Shown here: piece after piece, positions 44,318 to 52,751 of the stretch
How positions within the stretch are numbered: the first letter of the stretch is position 1
Layout: each line of letters begins with the position of its first letter
DNA from: Burkholderiales bacterium
GTDB lineage: Bacteria > Pseudomonadota > Gammaproteobacteria > Burkholderiales > Casimicrobiaceae
Assembly (NCBI GenBank): GCA_020851235.1
Contig: JADZDD010000038.1
Span: 99,725 to 163,724 of the forward strand
DNA: 64,000 bases
Direction: 5' to 3'
Translations under genes and position numbers: made by a program
Notes under the pieces: model-generated
What the model was told of the DNA's origin: nothing
Seen by the model: only the letters and a program-made list of their open reading frames with translations
Databases searched by the model: none

Positions 44318-45096
44318 GCGTGACCGAGCGCCCCGGGCCCGTCCTGGCGCCACCCCCCGGCGCGCGCGGGCTCGCCGACGGCGCGACGAGCGATCGCGCC
44401 CCGGACGCGTCCACCGCGCCGCCGGGTGTCCTGGCAGCGCTACGCTGGGGCCTCGTGCGCGACCTGCGCATCGCGGTGCGCTCGCGCGCCGAACTCGGCG
44501 TGCAGATCCTCTTCTACGTGATCGTGGTGAGCCTCTTCCCGCTCGCGACGTCGCCCGAGCGCAACCTCCTGCAAACGTTGGGTCCCGGCGTGTTGTGGGT
44601 CGCGGCGCTGCTCGCCTCGTTGTTGTCGCTGCCGCGCCTTTTTGCGAGCGACTTTGCCGACGGCACGCTGGAGCAAATGGCGCTGTCCCCCTTTGCGCTA
44701 CCCGCACTCGTCGGCGGCAAGGTCCTCGCGCACTGGCTTGCCACGGGCCTCCCGCTCGTGCTTCTCGCGCCGTTGCTCGGATTGCAATACGCCCTCGACG
44801 CCGAGGTGCTCGGCATCGTGGCCTTCTCGCTCTTGGTCGGCACGCCGATCCTGTCGCTCGTCGGAGCCATCGGCGCCGCGCTAACGCTCGCCACCCGCGG
44901 CGGCGGCAGTCTCCTCGCGCTGCTCGTGCTCCCGCTCTACGTTCCGGTGCTGATCTTCGGTGCGGGCAGCGCCGATGCGCTGCGCGGCGGCCTGTCGGCG
45001 GCACCCAATCTGTCGCTCCTTGCCGCAGGGCTCCTCGTCGCGATCGTCGGCGCCCCGCTCGCCGCGGCGGCCGCGGTGCGCATTGCGCTCGATTGA
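44314..45096 (+). CDS. ccmB: Haem exporter permease CcmB
   Basis: 260 aa, with a 38-residue non-conserved N-terminus (MSVTERPGPVLAPPPG). The family core follows, with RSRAELGVQILFYVIVVSLFPLA and LFASDFADGTLEQM. Six membrane segments. It forms the CcmAB transporter half. It starts with an ATGA overlap on ccmA. Confidence 0.93.
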   Translation: MSVTERPGPVLAPPPGARGLADGATSDRAPDASTAPPGVLAALRWGLVRDLRIAVRSRAELGVQILFYVIVVSLFPLATSPERNLLQTLGPGVLWVAALLASLLSLPRLFASDFADGTLEQMALSPFALPALVGGKVLAHWLATGLPLVLLAPLLGLQYALDAEVLGIVAFSLLVGTPILSLVGAIGAALTLATRGGGSLLALLVLPLYVPVLIFGAGSADALRGGLSAAPNLSLLAAGLLVAIVGAPLAAAAAVRIALD

Positions 45097-45111
45097 CCGG
45101 GGGCCCGTGCC

Positions 45112-45849
45112 GTGAACCTCTATCGTTACTCCGCTCCCGCCGCGTTCTATCCGATCGCCGGAGTCTTAGCCCCGTGGTTCGCGCTGGCGGCGGCTCTGTG
45201 CGCCCTCGTCGGCCTGTACGTGGGTTTCGTGGTGGCGCCGACCGACTTCCAGCAGGGGCAGGCGTACCGGATCATCTTCATCCACGTGCCCACCGCCTGG
45301 ATGTCGATGTTCATCTGGCTCGTCATGGCGTTCTGGAGCGTTCTCGCGCTCGCGCTCAACACGCGGCTGTCGGCGATGATGGCGCAGGCACTCGCCCCGA
45401 CCGGGGCGTGGATGACGTTCATCGCGCTGTGGACCGGCGCGTTCTGGGGTCGCCCCACCTGGGGCACGTACTGGGCGTGGGACGCGCGGATGACCTCCGA
45501 ACTCATCCTCCTCTTCCTCTACTTCGGCGTCATCGCGCTGCGCAACGCCATCGACGATCCGCGCCGCGCCGATCGGGCGTGCGCGGTATTCACGATCGTC
45601 GGTGCCGTCAACATCCCGATCATCTATTTTTCGGTGCAGTGGTGGAACACGCTGCATCAAGGCGCCTCGGTGAGCCTCACCGCGGCACCGAGCATGGCGG
45701 CGACGATGCTCGTCGGCATGCTCGTGATGGCGCTCGCCGCGTGGCTGTACACGATCGCCGTCGTGCTCGTCCGGGTGCGGACGATCATCCTCGAACGCGA
45801 GCGGGGGGCGGCGTGGCTCGACGCGACGCTCGCCACAAGGAGAGTGTGA
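45112..45849 (+). CDS. ccmC: Haem handling protein CcmC
   Basis: 245 aa, starting at GTG 45112. Six membrane segments and the periplasmic tryptophan-rich WWD-type motif WGRPTWGTYWAWDARMTSELIL at about residues 113-134. Conserved histidines lie in IFIHVPTAWMSMF and WWNTLHQGAS. It loads haem on CcmE. A 15-bp gap follows ccmB. Confidence 0.95.
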   Translation: MNLYRYSAPAAFYPIAGVLAPWFALAAALCALVGLYVGFVVAPTDFQQGQAYRIIFIHVPTAWMSMFIWLVMAFWSVLALALNTRLSAMMAQALAPTGAWMTFIALWTGAFWGRPTWGTYWAWDARMTSELILLFLYFGVIALRNAIDDPRRADRACAVFTIVGAVNIPIIYFSVQWWNTLHQGASVSLTAAPSMAATMLVGMLVMALAAWLYTIAVVLVRVRTIILERERGAAWLDATLATRRV

Positions 45850-45851
45850 AG

Positions 45852-46001
45852 GTGCAGTTCCTCGACATGGGCAACTACGGGTTCTACGTGTGGACCGCTT
45901 ACGGCGTGACCGCGCTGGCGATTGCAATCGAGGTCATCGGCGTCCGCTTGCGCTGGCGTGCGCTCGCGCGCGCCGCGGGCGAAGAGGAGGACGCGCCATG
46001 A
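45852..46001 (+). CDS. ccmD: Haem exporter small subunit CcmD
   Basis: 49 aa, MQFLDMGNYGFYVWTAYGVT, one membrane helix, then a basic cytoplasmic tail RLRWRALARAAGEEED. GTG 45852 was chosen because AAGGAG ends about eight bases before it; GTG 45846, overlapping the ccmC stop, is possible. It stabilises the CcmABC-CcmE complex. ATGA overlap with ccmE. Confidence 0.9.
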   Translation: MQFLDMGNYGFYVWTAYGVTALAIAIEVIGVRLRWRALARAAGEEEDAP

Positions 46002-46462
46002 AGGCCCGCCATCGCCGCTTCGCCTGGATCGGCGCCGGCATCGCGCTGCTCGGCGTCGCGGCCGCGCTCGTGCTGAACGCGTTCCAGTCGAATCTCGTCT
46101 TCTTCTTCACGCCGACGCAGGTCGTGGCGCAGGAAGCGCCGCAGGGTCGGCCGTTTCGCATCGGCGGCATGGTCGAGACAGGCAGCCTCGTGCGCGTTCC
46201 CAATACCGTGGACGTGAAGTTCGTCGTCACCGACTCGGTCAAGCGCGTTCCGGTCGTCTACAGCGGGCTGCTCCCGGACCTGTTCAAGGAGGGCAAGGGC
46301 GTGGTCGCGCAAGGCACGCTGCGCACCGACGGCACGTTTCACGCCACCGAGGTGCTCGCCAAGCACGACGAGAACTACATGCCGCCCGAGGCTGCCGCCG
46401 CGATGGAGGCAGCGCATCAGCACAAGGCGATAAGCATGCCCACGCTCAAGGAAACGCCATGA
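45998..46462 (+). CDS. ccmE: Haem chaperone CcmE
   Basis: 154 aa. N-terminal signal anchor (IGAGIALLGVAAALVLNAF), then the OB-fold (FRIGGMVETGSLVR) and the haem-attachment motif VLAKHDENYMPPE, whose histidine binds haem covalently. The C-terminal tail AAHQHKAIS is flexible. It shuttles haem to CcmF/H. ATGA overlaps join it to ccmD and ccmF. Confidence 0.96.
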   Translation: MKARHRRFAWIGAGIALLGVAAALVLNAFQSNLVFFFTPTQVVAQEAPQGRPFRIGGMVETGSLVRVPNTVDVKFVVTDSVKRVPVVYSGLLPDLFKEGKGVVAQGTLRTDGTFHATEVLAKHDENYMPPEAAAAMEAAHQHKAISMPTLKETP

Positions 46463-48441
46463 TTCCCGAACTCGGCCACTTCGCGCTCATCGTCGCGCTG
46501 CTGGTGGCGCTCGCGCAGGCCATCGTTCCGCTCGTCGGCGCACAGCGTCGCGACGCGGCGCTGATGGGATTTGCACGCTACGCGGCCGGTGCCCAGTTCG
46601 CGCTGGTCGCGCTCGCCTTCGTCTGTCTCGCGTACGCATTTGCGACGAGCGACTTCTCGGTCGAACTCGTGGCCGAGCACTCGAATACGCAACTGCCGCT
46701 GCACTACCGGCTCGCTGCCACGTGGGGCTCGCACGAGGGCTCGCTCCTGCTGTGGATGCTGATGCTCACCGCCTGGGCCTTCGCGGTGGCGTTGCGTTCG
46801 GCGAGCCTGCCCGCGCCGTTCATCGCCCGCGTGCTCGCGGTGATGGGACTCGTCGGCGTGGGCTTCCTCCTGTTCATGCTGTTCACGTCCAATCCGTTCC
46901 TGCGCCTCGTGCCGGCCGCTGCCGAGGGTCGCGACCTCAATCCGTTGCTGCAGGATCCGGGGATGGTGCTGCACCCGCCGATGCTCTACATGGGTTACGT
47001 CGGCTTCTCGGTCGCGTTCGCCTTTGCGCTCGCGGCGCTGCTCGCCGGCAAGCTCGACGCGACGTGGGCGCGCTGGTCGCGGCCGTGGACGATCGCCGCG
47101 TGGTCGTTCCTCACGATCGGCATCGCGCTCGGCAGCTGGTGGGCGTACTACGAACTCGGCTGGGGTGGCTGGTGGTTCTGGGACCCGGTCGAGAACGCGT
47201 CGTTCATGCCGTGGCTCGTCGGCACCGCGCTCGTGCATTCGCTTGCGGTCACCGAAAAGCGCGGGACGTTCCGGAACTGGACGGTGCTCCTCGCCATCGT
47301 CGCGTTCTCGCTCTCGCTGCTCGGCACCTTCCTCGTGCGCTCGGGCGTGCTGACGTCGGTGCATGCCTTCGCCACCGACCCCACGCGCGGGGTATTCATC
47401 CTGCTCTTTCTCGCCATCGTCGTCGGCGGCTCGCTCCTCCTCTACGCCTTGCGCGCCGCGGCGGTGGGCGGCGGCGCCGGCTTCGCGCCGGTGTCGCGCG
47501 AGTCGCTCCTGCTCGCCAACAACATCCTGCTCGTCGTCGCCTGCGCGAGCGTGCTCCTCGGCACGCTGTATCCACTCGTCATCGACGCGATGAATCTCGG
47601 CAAGATCTCGGTGGGCCCGCCGTACTTCGACACGGTGTTCGCCGGGCTGACCGCGCCGCTCGCCTTCCTCATCGGCGTGGGGCCGGTGGCGAGCTGGCGC
47701 AAGGCCCGGCTGCCCGACCTTTGGACCCGCCTCAAGTGGGCGCTCTTGGTCGCGCTCGTGGCCGCGCTCGTCGTGCCGCTCATCCACGGCCACATCACGC
47801 CGATGATCGCGCTCGGCATCTTTCTCGCCGCGTGGATCGCGCTCGCCACCTCGACGCTGGTGGTCGACCGCTTGCGGCGCACGCCGCGGTCGGGGCTCGT
47901 GGCGAAGCTGCGCGCCAACTCGGCGGCGTGGTACGGCATGGTGGCCGCGCACCTGGGCGTCGCGGTGTTCATTGCCGGTGTGACGCTCGTCAAGGGTTAC
48001 GGAATCGAGCAGAACGTCACGCTCGACCGCGGACAGACCGTCGAGGTCGGTGGCTACGCCTTCACGTTCCGCGGCGTGACTCCTGCGACCGGCCCCAACT
48101 ACACGGGCGTGACCGGTACCGTCGAATTGCGTCGCGACGGTCGACTGCTCGAAACGCTGCGCCCTGAAAAGCGCATCTACAACGCGAGCGGCATGCCGAT
48201 GACCGAAGCGGCGATCGACGCGGGGATCTTCGGCGATCGCTACGTCTCGCTCGGCGAACCCGTATCGGACAAGGGCGAAGCCGGTCCATGGGTGCTGCGC
48301 GTGTACATCAAGCCCTTCGTCGATTGGATCTGGGGCGGATGCTTCCTGATGGCGCTCGGTGGCTTCGTCGCGATGATGGATCGACGCTATCGCATCGCGG
48401 TGAAGCGCCGCGTCGGTGCTCTCGTCGGAGTGCCGGCGTGA
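46459..48441 (+). CDS. ccmF: Cytochrome c haem lyase subunit CcmF
   Basis: 660 aa with about 14-15 membrane segments. The WWD haem-handling motif is GWGGWWFWDPVENASFMPWL at about residues 235-254. The start of the protein has the ATWGSHEGSLLLW motif, and conserved histidines flank (MVLHPPMLYMGY; ALVHSLAVTEKRG). It attaches haem to apocytochrome c with CcmH/CcmI. Overlaps the ccmE stop by ATGA. Confidence 0.96.
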   Translation: MIPELGHFALIVALLVALAQAIVPLVGAQRRDAALMGFARYAAGAQFALVALAFVCLAYAFATSDFSVELVAEHSNTQLPLHYRLAATWGSHEGSLLLWMLMLTAWAFAVALRSASLPAPFIARVLAVMGLVGVGFLLFMLFTSNPFLRLVPAAAEGRDLNPLLQDPGMVLHPPMLYMGYVGFSVAFAFALAALLAGKLDATWARWSRPWTIAAWSFLTIGIALGSWWAYYELGWGGWWFWDPVENASFMPWLVGTALVHSLAVTEKRGTFRNWTVLLAIVAFSLSLLGTFLVRSGVLTSVHAFATDPTRGVFILLFLAIVVGGSLLLYALRAAAVGGGAGFAPVSRESLLLANNILLVVACASVLLGTLYPLVIDAMNLGKISVGPPYFDTVFAGLTAPLAFLIGVGPVASWRKARLPDLWTRLKWALLVALVAALVVPLIHGHITPMIALGIFLAAWIALATSTLVVDRLRRTPRSGLVAKLRANSAAWYGMVAAHLGVAVFIAGVTLVKGYGIEQNVTLDRGQTVEVGGYAFTFRGVTPATGPNYTGVTGTVELRRDGRLLETLRPEKRIYNASGMPMTEAAIDAGIFGDRYVSLGEPVSDKGEAGPWVLRVYIKPFVDWIWGGCFLMALGGFVAMMDRRYRIAVKRRVGALVGVPA

Positions 48442-48523
48442 CGCGCCGCAGTCGTCCGCCGGCCTTCGGCGGCGCCGCGCCGCGCGCGGCGACGTGGCGC
48501 GCGAGCCCGAGCGCAGGGCAGCG

Positions 48524-49063
48524 ATGAAGGCGTTGCGCCTGCGTCTCCTGCTGCCGCTCGCGGTCTTCGTCGCTCTCGTCGCGTTGCTGTGGGCGGGCCT
48601 GTCGCGTGACCCGCGAGAGGTGCCGTCGCCGCTCATCGGCAAGGCCGCGCCGGCGTTCACGCTGGCGCTGCTGCACGCCGACGGCAAGACGTTCGACAGC
48701 TCCGAAATGAAGGGCCGGGTGTGGCTGCTCAACGTGTGGGCCTCGTGGTGCGTTGCGTGTCGCATCGAGCATCCGCTGCTCATGGAACTGTCGCGCGCCA
48801 ACGTCGTGCCGGTGATCGGCCTCAACTACAAGGACAAGCGCGCCGAAGGAATCGCCTGGCTCGCCGAGCACGGCGATCCGTACCAGATCTCGGTGGTCGA
48901 CGCCGATGGCCGCGTCGGCATCGACTGGGGCGTCTACGGTGTCCCCGAGACGTTCGTCGTCGACAAGGCCGGCGTGATCCGCTTCAAGCAGATCGGCCCG
49001 GTGACGAGGGAAGCGCTCGAGCGCACGATCCTGCCGCTCGTGCGTGAGCTCGAGAAGGCGTGA
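48524..49063 (+). CDS. ccmG: Thiol:disulfide interchange protein CcmG/DsbE
   Basis: 179 aa membrane-anchored periplasmic thioredoxin. One N-terminal membrane helix (LLLPLAVFVALVALLWAGL), then the active site WASWCVACRIEHP (CVAC) and the GVYGVPETFVVD cis-proline loop. It keeps apocytochrome cysteines reduced. ATG 48524 starts the family N-terminus, and an 82-bp gap separates it from ccmF. Confidence 0.94.
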   Translation: MKALRLRLLLPLAVFVALVALLWAGLSRDPREVPSPLIGKAAPAFTLALLHADGKTFDSSEMKGRVWLLNVWASWCVACRIEHPLLMELSRANVVPVIGLNYKDKRAEGIAWLAEHGDPYQISVVDADGRVGIDWGVYGVPETFVVDKAGVIRFKQIGPVTREALERTILPLVRELEKA

Positions 49064-49578
49064 TGCGCCGCCTCGCCACCACCCTTGGCCGCGCGATGCT
49101 CGTCGTCATGATGGCGGCGCACGTCGTCGCGCCGGCGCATGCCGATCCCGCGCTGGACGCGCGCCTCAAGCTTCTCGAGGAAGAGCTGCGCTGTCTCGTC
49201 TGCCAGAACCAGTCGCTCGCCGACTCGAATGCTCCGCTCGCCGAGGACTTGCGCCGCGAGGTGCGCGAGCTCGCCGCCGCCGGCAAGAGCGACGACGAGA
49301 TCAAGCAGTTCCTGGTCGCCCGCTACGGCGACTTCGTCCTCTACCGCCCCCCGGTGAAGAGCACGACGTGGCTGCTGTGGTTCGGTCCGTTGGTGCTCCT
49401 TGGCACCGGCATCGTCGTCTGGTGGCAGATCGCGCGCCGACGTCCGCGCCGCGATGCCCCGGACGGCCCGAACGCGGATGCCGGCGCGAACGCCGCGGCC
49501 GACGCCGATGGCGGGCTCGCCAGGGCTCGCGCGCTCCTCGACAGTCCGCCCGACTCAAGCGATCCGCGCGGCGCGTAA
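49063..49578 (+). CDS. ccmH: Cytochrome c maturation protein CcmH
   Basis: 171 aa. Signal peptide (MLVVMMAAHVVAPAHA), then the active-site motif LRCLVCQNQSLADSNAPLA with the redox CXXC, EVRELAAAGKSDDEIKQFLVARYGDFVLY split over the helix hairpin, one membrane helix, and a low-complexity Ala/Asp tail. It reduces apocytochrome c for haem ligation. Its ATG overlaps the ccmG stop (TGATG). CcmI is encoded elsewhere in the cluster, so this is a short CcmH. Confidence 0.94.
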   Translation: MRRLATTLGRAMLVVMMAAHVVAPAHADPALDARLKLLEEELRCLVCQNQSLADSNAPLAEDLRREVRELAAAGKSDDEIKQFLVARYGDFVLYRPPVKSTTWLLWFGPLVLLGTGIVVWWQIARRRPRRDAPDGPNADAGANAAADADGGLARARALLDSPPDSSDPRGA

Positions 49579-49674
49579 GGCGGCGCGACGCGCCACGCCG
49601 TGCGCGTTCCATGGCATCGCCATGGGGTGCCGGTGCTACCATCTCGCGGCTCCCCGTTCGTCTCATCGCGGCGC

Positions 49675-50289
49675 ATGGCGATCTCGATCTACGCGCTCAA
49701 GCCCAGGTTCCAGGCGTTGCTGCGACCCGGTGCGGCGTGGCTCGCCCGCACGGGCGTGACGGCCAACCAGGTCACGCTCGCCGCCTGCGCGATCTCGATC
49801 GCGCTGGGCGCCTTCGTCATCTGGAAGGTGCCGGCGCGCTGGCCGTTTCTCCTCGTGCCGCTGTGGATGTTCCTGCGCATGGCGTTCAATGCCATCGACG
49901 GCATGCTGGCCCGCGAGTTCGGCCAGAAGAGTCCCCTGGGTGCGTACCTGAACGAACTCACCGACGTCGTCGCCGACACCGCGCTCTATCTGCCCTTTGC
50001 CTTCGTCGCGCCGTTCGACGCCGTGTCGATCGGCGCCGTCATCGTGCTTGCGATCGTGAGCGAGTACGCGGGGGTGCTGGGCCTCATGGTCGGCGCGTCG
50101 CGCCGCTACGACGGGCCGATGGGCAAGAGCGATCGCGCCTTCGTCTTTGGCGCGCTCGGCCTGTGGATCGGCCTCGCCCCGGCACTGCCCGGCTTCGCAC
50201 GGTGGCTCGTGTGGGCGGTCGTCTTCTTCCTCGCGGTGACGATCGGCAACCGCGTGCGCCGCGGCCTCGCCGAAGGTCGGGCAGCGTAG
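49675..50289 (+). CDS. CDP-alcohol phosphatidyltransferase family protein
   Basis: 204 aa integral membrane enzyme. The signature is AIDGMLAREFGQKSPLGAY followed by LNELTDVVAD, close to the DG-x2-AR-x8-G-x3-D-x3-D pattern but with Asn in place of the first late Asp. It transfers a phosphatidyl group from CDP-diacylglycerol to an alcohol; the acceptor is unknown. It leads a run of phospholipid genes up to 52707. Confidence 0.85.
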   Translation: MAISIYALKPRFQALLRPGAAWLARTGVTANQVTLAACAISIALGAFVIWKVPARWPFLLVPLWMFLRMAFNAIDGMLAREFGQKSPLGAYLNELTDVVADTALYLPFAFVAPFDAVSIGAVIVLAIVSEYAGVLGLMVGASRRYDGPMGKSDRAFVFGALGLWIGLAPALPGFARWLVWAVVFFLAVTIGNRVRRGLAEGRAA

Positions 50290-50436
50290 CTGCCGCGCTT
50301 GCCCCGCGGTTCGCACCCCGACCCACCGTGCCGCGGGCGACGCGCCGTCTGCCCTTGGGGTCGGCGGCGTTGCGCACCTCTTGGCCCGCCTCTTGCTTCG
50401 TTCACGACAGGGAGCGCACGCGAAGAAAGGCCCATC

Positions 50437-50523
50437 ATGCGGACCGCGCATCAACCCAACGACAATGCGTGCGGCGCGTGCCCGGGCACGCCGCGCGGCA
50501 CGCCCGGTCGAGCCCCGCGATGA
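50437..50523 (+). CDS. Possible 28-aa leader peptide
   Basis: MRTAHQPNDNACGACPGTPR, ending GTPGRAPR. AGAAAGG lies seven bases upstream of ATG 50437, and its TGA overlaps the next start (ATGA at 50520-50523), so it would couple translation to the membrane protein. It has a CGAC cysteine pair. Low confidence: only position and overlap support it. Confidence 0.25.
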   Translation: MRTAHQPNDNACGACPGTPRGTPGRAPR

Positions 50524-51050
50524 CGAACCTCTCGACGATCGGTCGGGCACAAGCGGCGCCGCCGCGGCCAGAGGTCCACCGCGTGACACTGTCCGACACG
50601 ATCGACGACGCGCTCGCCTGGCGGCTGCGCCTGACCGCCGATGCGCTTCGCGCCGCCGGCGCGATCGACACGCTCGCGACCGGCATGACGCTCGTTGCCA
50701 TCGCGGGCACCGGGGTGGCGCTGTGGCATCCCCTGCTGCTGCCGGTCGGCGTCGTCCTCGCCGTGCAGATCCTGCTGGGCCTTGTCGCCAAGGCATTGGC
50801 GGTTCGCATCCGCTTCGAGGCCGCGGTCTTCGCCGCCCTCGTCGGCAGCGTCCAGGGCTCGAGCTTTCGAACCGAGCACCTCGACCGCGCGCTGCGCGGT
50901 GTCGGCATGCTGCGCCCCGGCAAGGAAGGGCGCGACTGGGACACGCGCTGCCGGGACGCGTTGCGGCTCGTGCGGGTGTCGCTTGGCGTGACGACGCTCC
51001 AGGGGCTTCTCTTCATCGTCGCCGCGACGCTGGGCCTCGCGGCGGCCTAG
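50520..51050 (+). CDS. Small membrane protein in phospholipid cluster
   Basis: 176 aa, not recognised. Two or three hydrophobic segments: a split hydrophobic pair near residues 54-90 (LATGMTLVAIAGTGVALW; LLLPVGVVLAVQILLGLV) and TLQGLLFIVAATLGLAAA at the C-terminus. The loop has GSSFRTEHLDRALRG. Placed between the CDP-alcohol enzyme and an acyltransferase, it may serve lipid synthesis, but nothing in the sequence proves this. Confidence 0.6.
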   Translation: MTNLSTIGRAQAAPPRPEVHRVTLSDTIDDALAWRLRLTADALRAAGAIDTLATGMTLVAIAGTGVALWHPLLLPVGVVLAVQILLGLVAKALAVRIRFEAAVFAALVGSVQGSSFRTEHLDRALRGVGMLRPGKEGRDWDTRCRDALRLVRVSLGVTTLQGLLFIVAATLGLAAA

Positions 51051-51139
51051 GCGCCTGGTTGCAGCCGGCGGCAACGTGTGCGGCGGCCTGGCGTATCCTC
51101 GACGCGCCCCTCCCACACCACGCCGTACCCACCCCGCCC

Positions 51140-51769
51140 TTGTCCACCTTCGACACGCTCTGCGCACACGCGCTGTGCGTGTTCACCAAGGCACTCACCG
51201 GCGCCCGCATGATCTGGCAGGGATGCGCGCCGGCCGCGATCCCGCGGGTCTATTTCGCCAACCACAATAGCCACGGCGACTTTGCGCTGATCTGGGCATG
51301 CCTGCCCGACGATCTGCGCGTGCGCACGCGTCCGGTGGCCGGCGCCGATTACTGGTTGAAGGGCAGGCTGCGCACGTACGTCGCGCAGCGCGTGATCCGC
51401 GCCGTGCTGATCGACCGCAACCGCGAGACGCGTACCGACGATCCCATCGCGCAGATGGCCGAGGTGGTCGCGGGCGGCGACTCGCTCATCGTCTTTCCGG
51501 AAGGGACGCGCAACACGACCGAGGAGGAGCTGTTGCCGTTCAAGAGCGGGATCTATCATCTCGCGCACACCTGCCCCGACACCGAGTTCGTCCCGGTGTG
51601 GATCGAGAATGCGAAGAAGGTGATGCCCAAGGGCAAGCTCCTGCCGTTGCCGCTGCTGTGCACGCTGACCGTCGGCGCACCGCTGACACTCGGTCCGGAG
51701 GAAGCGCGCGACGACTTCGTCGGGCGCACTCGCGCCGCGCTCCTCGCCCTCAAGCCGCCACCCGAATGA
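51140..51769 (+). CDS. 1-acyl-sn-glycerol-3-phosphate acyltransferase (PlsC-like)
   Basis: 209 aa from TTG 51140 (MSTFDTLCAHALCVFTKALTGA); the start is uncertain as no ribosome site is visible. The acyltransferase motif I is YFANHNSHGDFALIW (H-x4-D) and motif III FPEGTRNTTEEE. It would acylate lysophosphatidate to phosphatidate. Its stop overlaps the CdsA-like start (ATGA), which uses phosphatidate as substrate, so consecutive steps are coupled. Confidence 0.85.
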   Translation: MSTFDTLCAHALCVFTKALTGARMIWQGCAPAAIPRVYFANHNSHGDFALIWACLPDDLRVRTRPVAGADYWLKGRLRTYVAQRVIRAVLIDRNRETRTDDPIAQMAEVVAGGDSLIVFPEGTRNTTEEELLPFKSGIYHLAHTCPDTEFVPVWIENAKKVMPKGKLLPLPLLCTLTVGAPLTLGPEEARDDFVGRTRAALLALKPPPE

Positions 51770-52707
51770 CCGCGCAGCAGCAGACGTACTCGCTCTTCTT
51801 CGGCATCGGGGCCGTGCTCGTCATCGCCTCGTTCGTCGGCCTCGTGCTCAAGGCGACCGTGGCGCGGGGCGAGCCGCACGCGACGATCGACAACCTCAAT
51901 ACGCGCATCAAGGCGTGGTGGGTGATGGTGCTGGCGATCGGATTCGCGTTCGTCTTCGGCAAGACCGGCGTGATCCTTCTCTTCGCTTTCATCTCGTTCT
52001 TCGCGCTGCGCGAATACCTCACGCTGACGTACACCCGAAGCGCCGACTACCTGGCACTCGCGGCCGCGTTCTACTTCGTCCTGCCCGCGCAGTACGTGCT
52101 CGTGCACGTGGGCTGGTACGGCCTGTACGCGATCTTCATCCCGGTGTACGTCTCGCTGCTGCTGCCGATACTCGAGGCGTTTGCCGGCGACACCAAGCGT
52201 TTCCTCGAGCGCGCCGCCAAGATCCAGTGGGGCCTGCTCATCTGCGTCTTCTGCGTCTCGCACGTGCCGGCGCTGCTCACGCTCGAGATCGCCGACTACG
52301 AGGACAGCAACCTGCTGCTGATCGCGTTTCTCGTCGTCGTCGTGCAGTCGAGCGACGTGCTCCAGTACGTGTGGGGCAAGCTCCTCGGCCGCCATCTGCT
52401 CGCGCCGGCGATCTCCCCGTCGAAGACGTGGGAGGGCCTCGTCGGCGGTGTCGCCTGCGCGACCGCGATCGGCGCCGCGCTGTGGTGGATCACGCCGTTC
52501 AATCCCTGGCAGGCCGCGCTGATGGCGTTCGCGATCAACGCGATGGGCTTCTTCGGCGGACTCGTGATGTCGGCGATCAAGCGCGATCGCGGGGTCAAGG
52601 ACTGGGGCACGCTCATCGAGGGTCACGGCGGCATGCTCGACCGGCTCGACTCGGTCGTGTTCGCGGCGCCGATCTTCTTCCACCTGACGCGGTACTTCTG
52701 GACGTAG
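51766..52707 (+). CDS. Phosphatidate cytidylyltransferase (CdsA-like)
   Basis: 313 aa with eight or so membrane segments. The C-terminal CDS signature is readable in pieces: APAISPSKTWEGLVGG, then SAIKRDRGVKDWGTLIEGHGGMLDRLDS in two parts around the catalytic aspartates. It makes CDP-diacylglycerol from phosphatidate and CTP, the substrate of the CDP-alcohol enzyme at 49675. It is convergent with the glycosyltransferase. Confidence 0.92.
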   Translation: MTAQQQTYSLFFGIGAVLVIASFVGLVLKATVARGEPHATIDNLNTRIKAWWVMVLAIGFAFVFGKTGVILLFAFISFFALREYLTLTYTRSADYLALAAAFYFVLPAQYVLVHVGWYGLYAIFIPVYVSLLLPILEAFAGDTKRFLERAAKIQWGLLICVFCVSHVPALLTLEIADYEDSNLLLIAFLVVVVQSSDVLQYVWGKLLGRHLLAPAISPSKTWEGLVGGVACATAIGAALWWITPFNPWQAALMAFAINAMGFFGGLVMSAIKRDRGVKDWGTLIEGHGGMLDRLDSVVFAAPIFFHLTRYFWT

Positions 52708-52751
52708 GCCGCGACCGGCGCCACGGCCGCGGCGCCATCGCGGCCGTCGCC

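Noticed and set aside
46417..48825. Minus-strand open frame of 802 codons opposite ccmF/ccmG
   Set aside because: Charged, low-complexity antisense of well-conserved ccm genes; no ribosome site or family.
52717..52736. GGCGCC repeats between cdsA-like and glycosyltransferase genes as terminator
   Set aside because: Only a 6-bp self-complementary motif with no U run on either strand.
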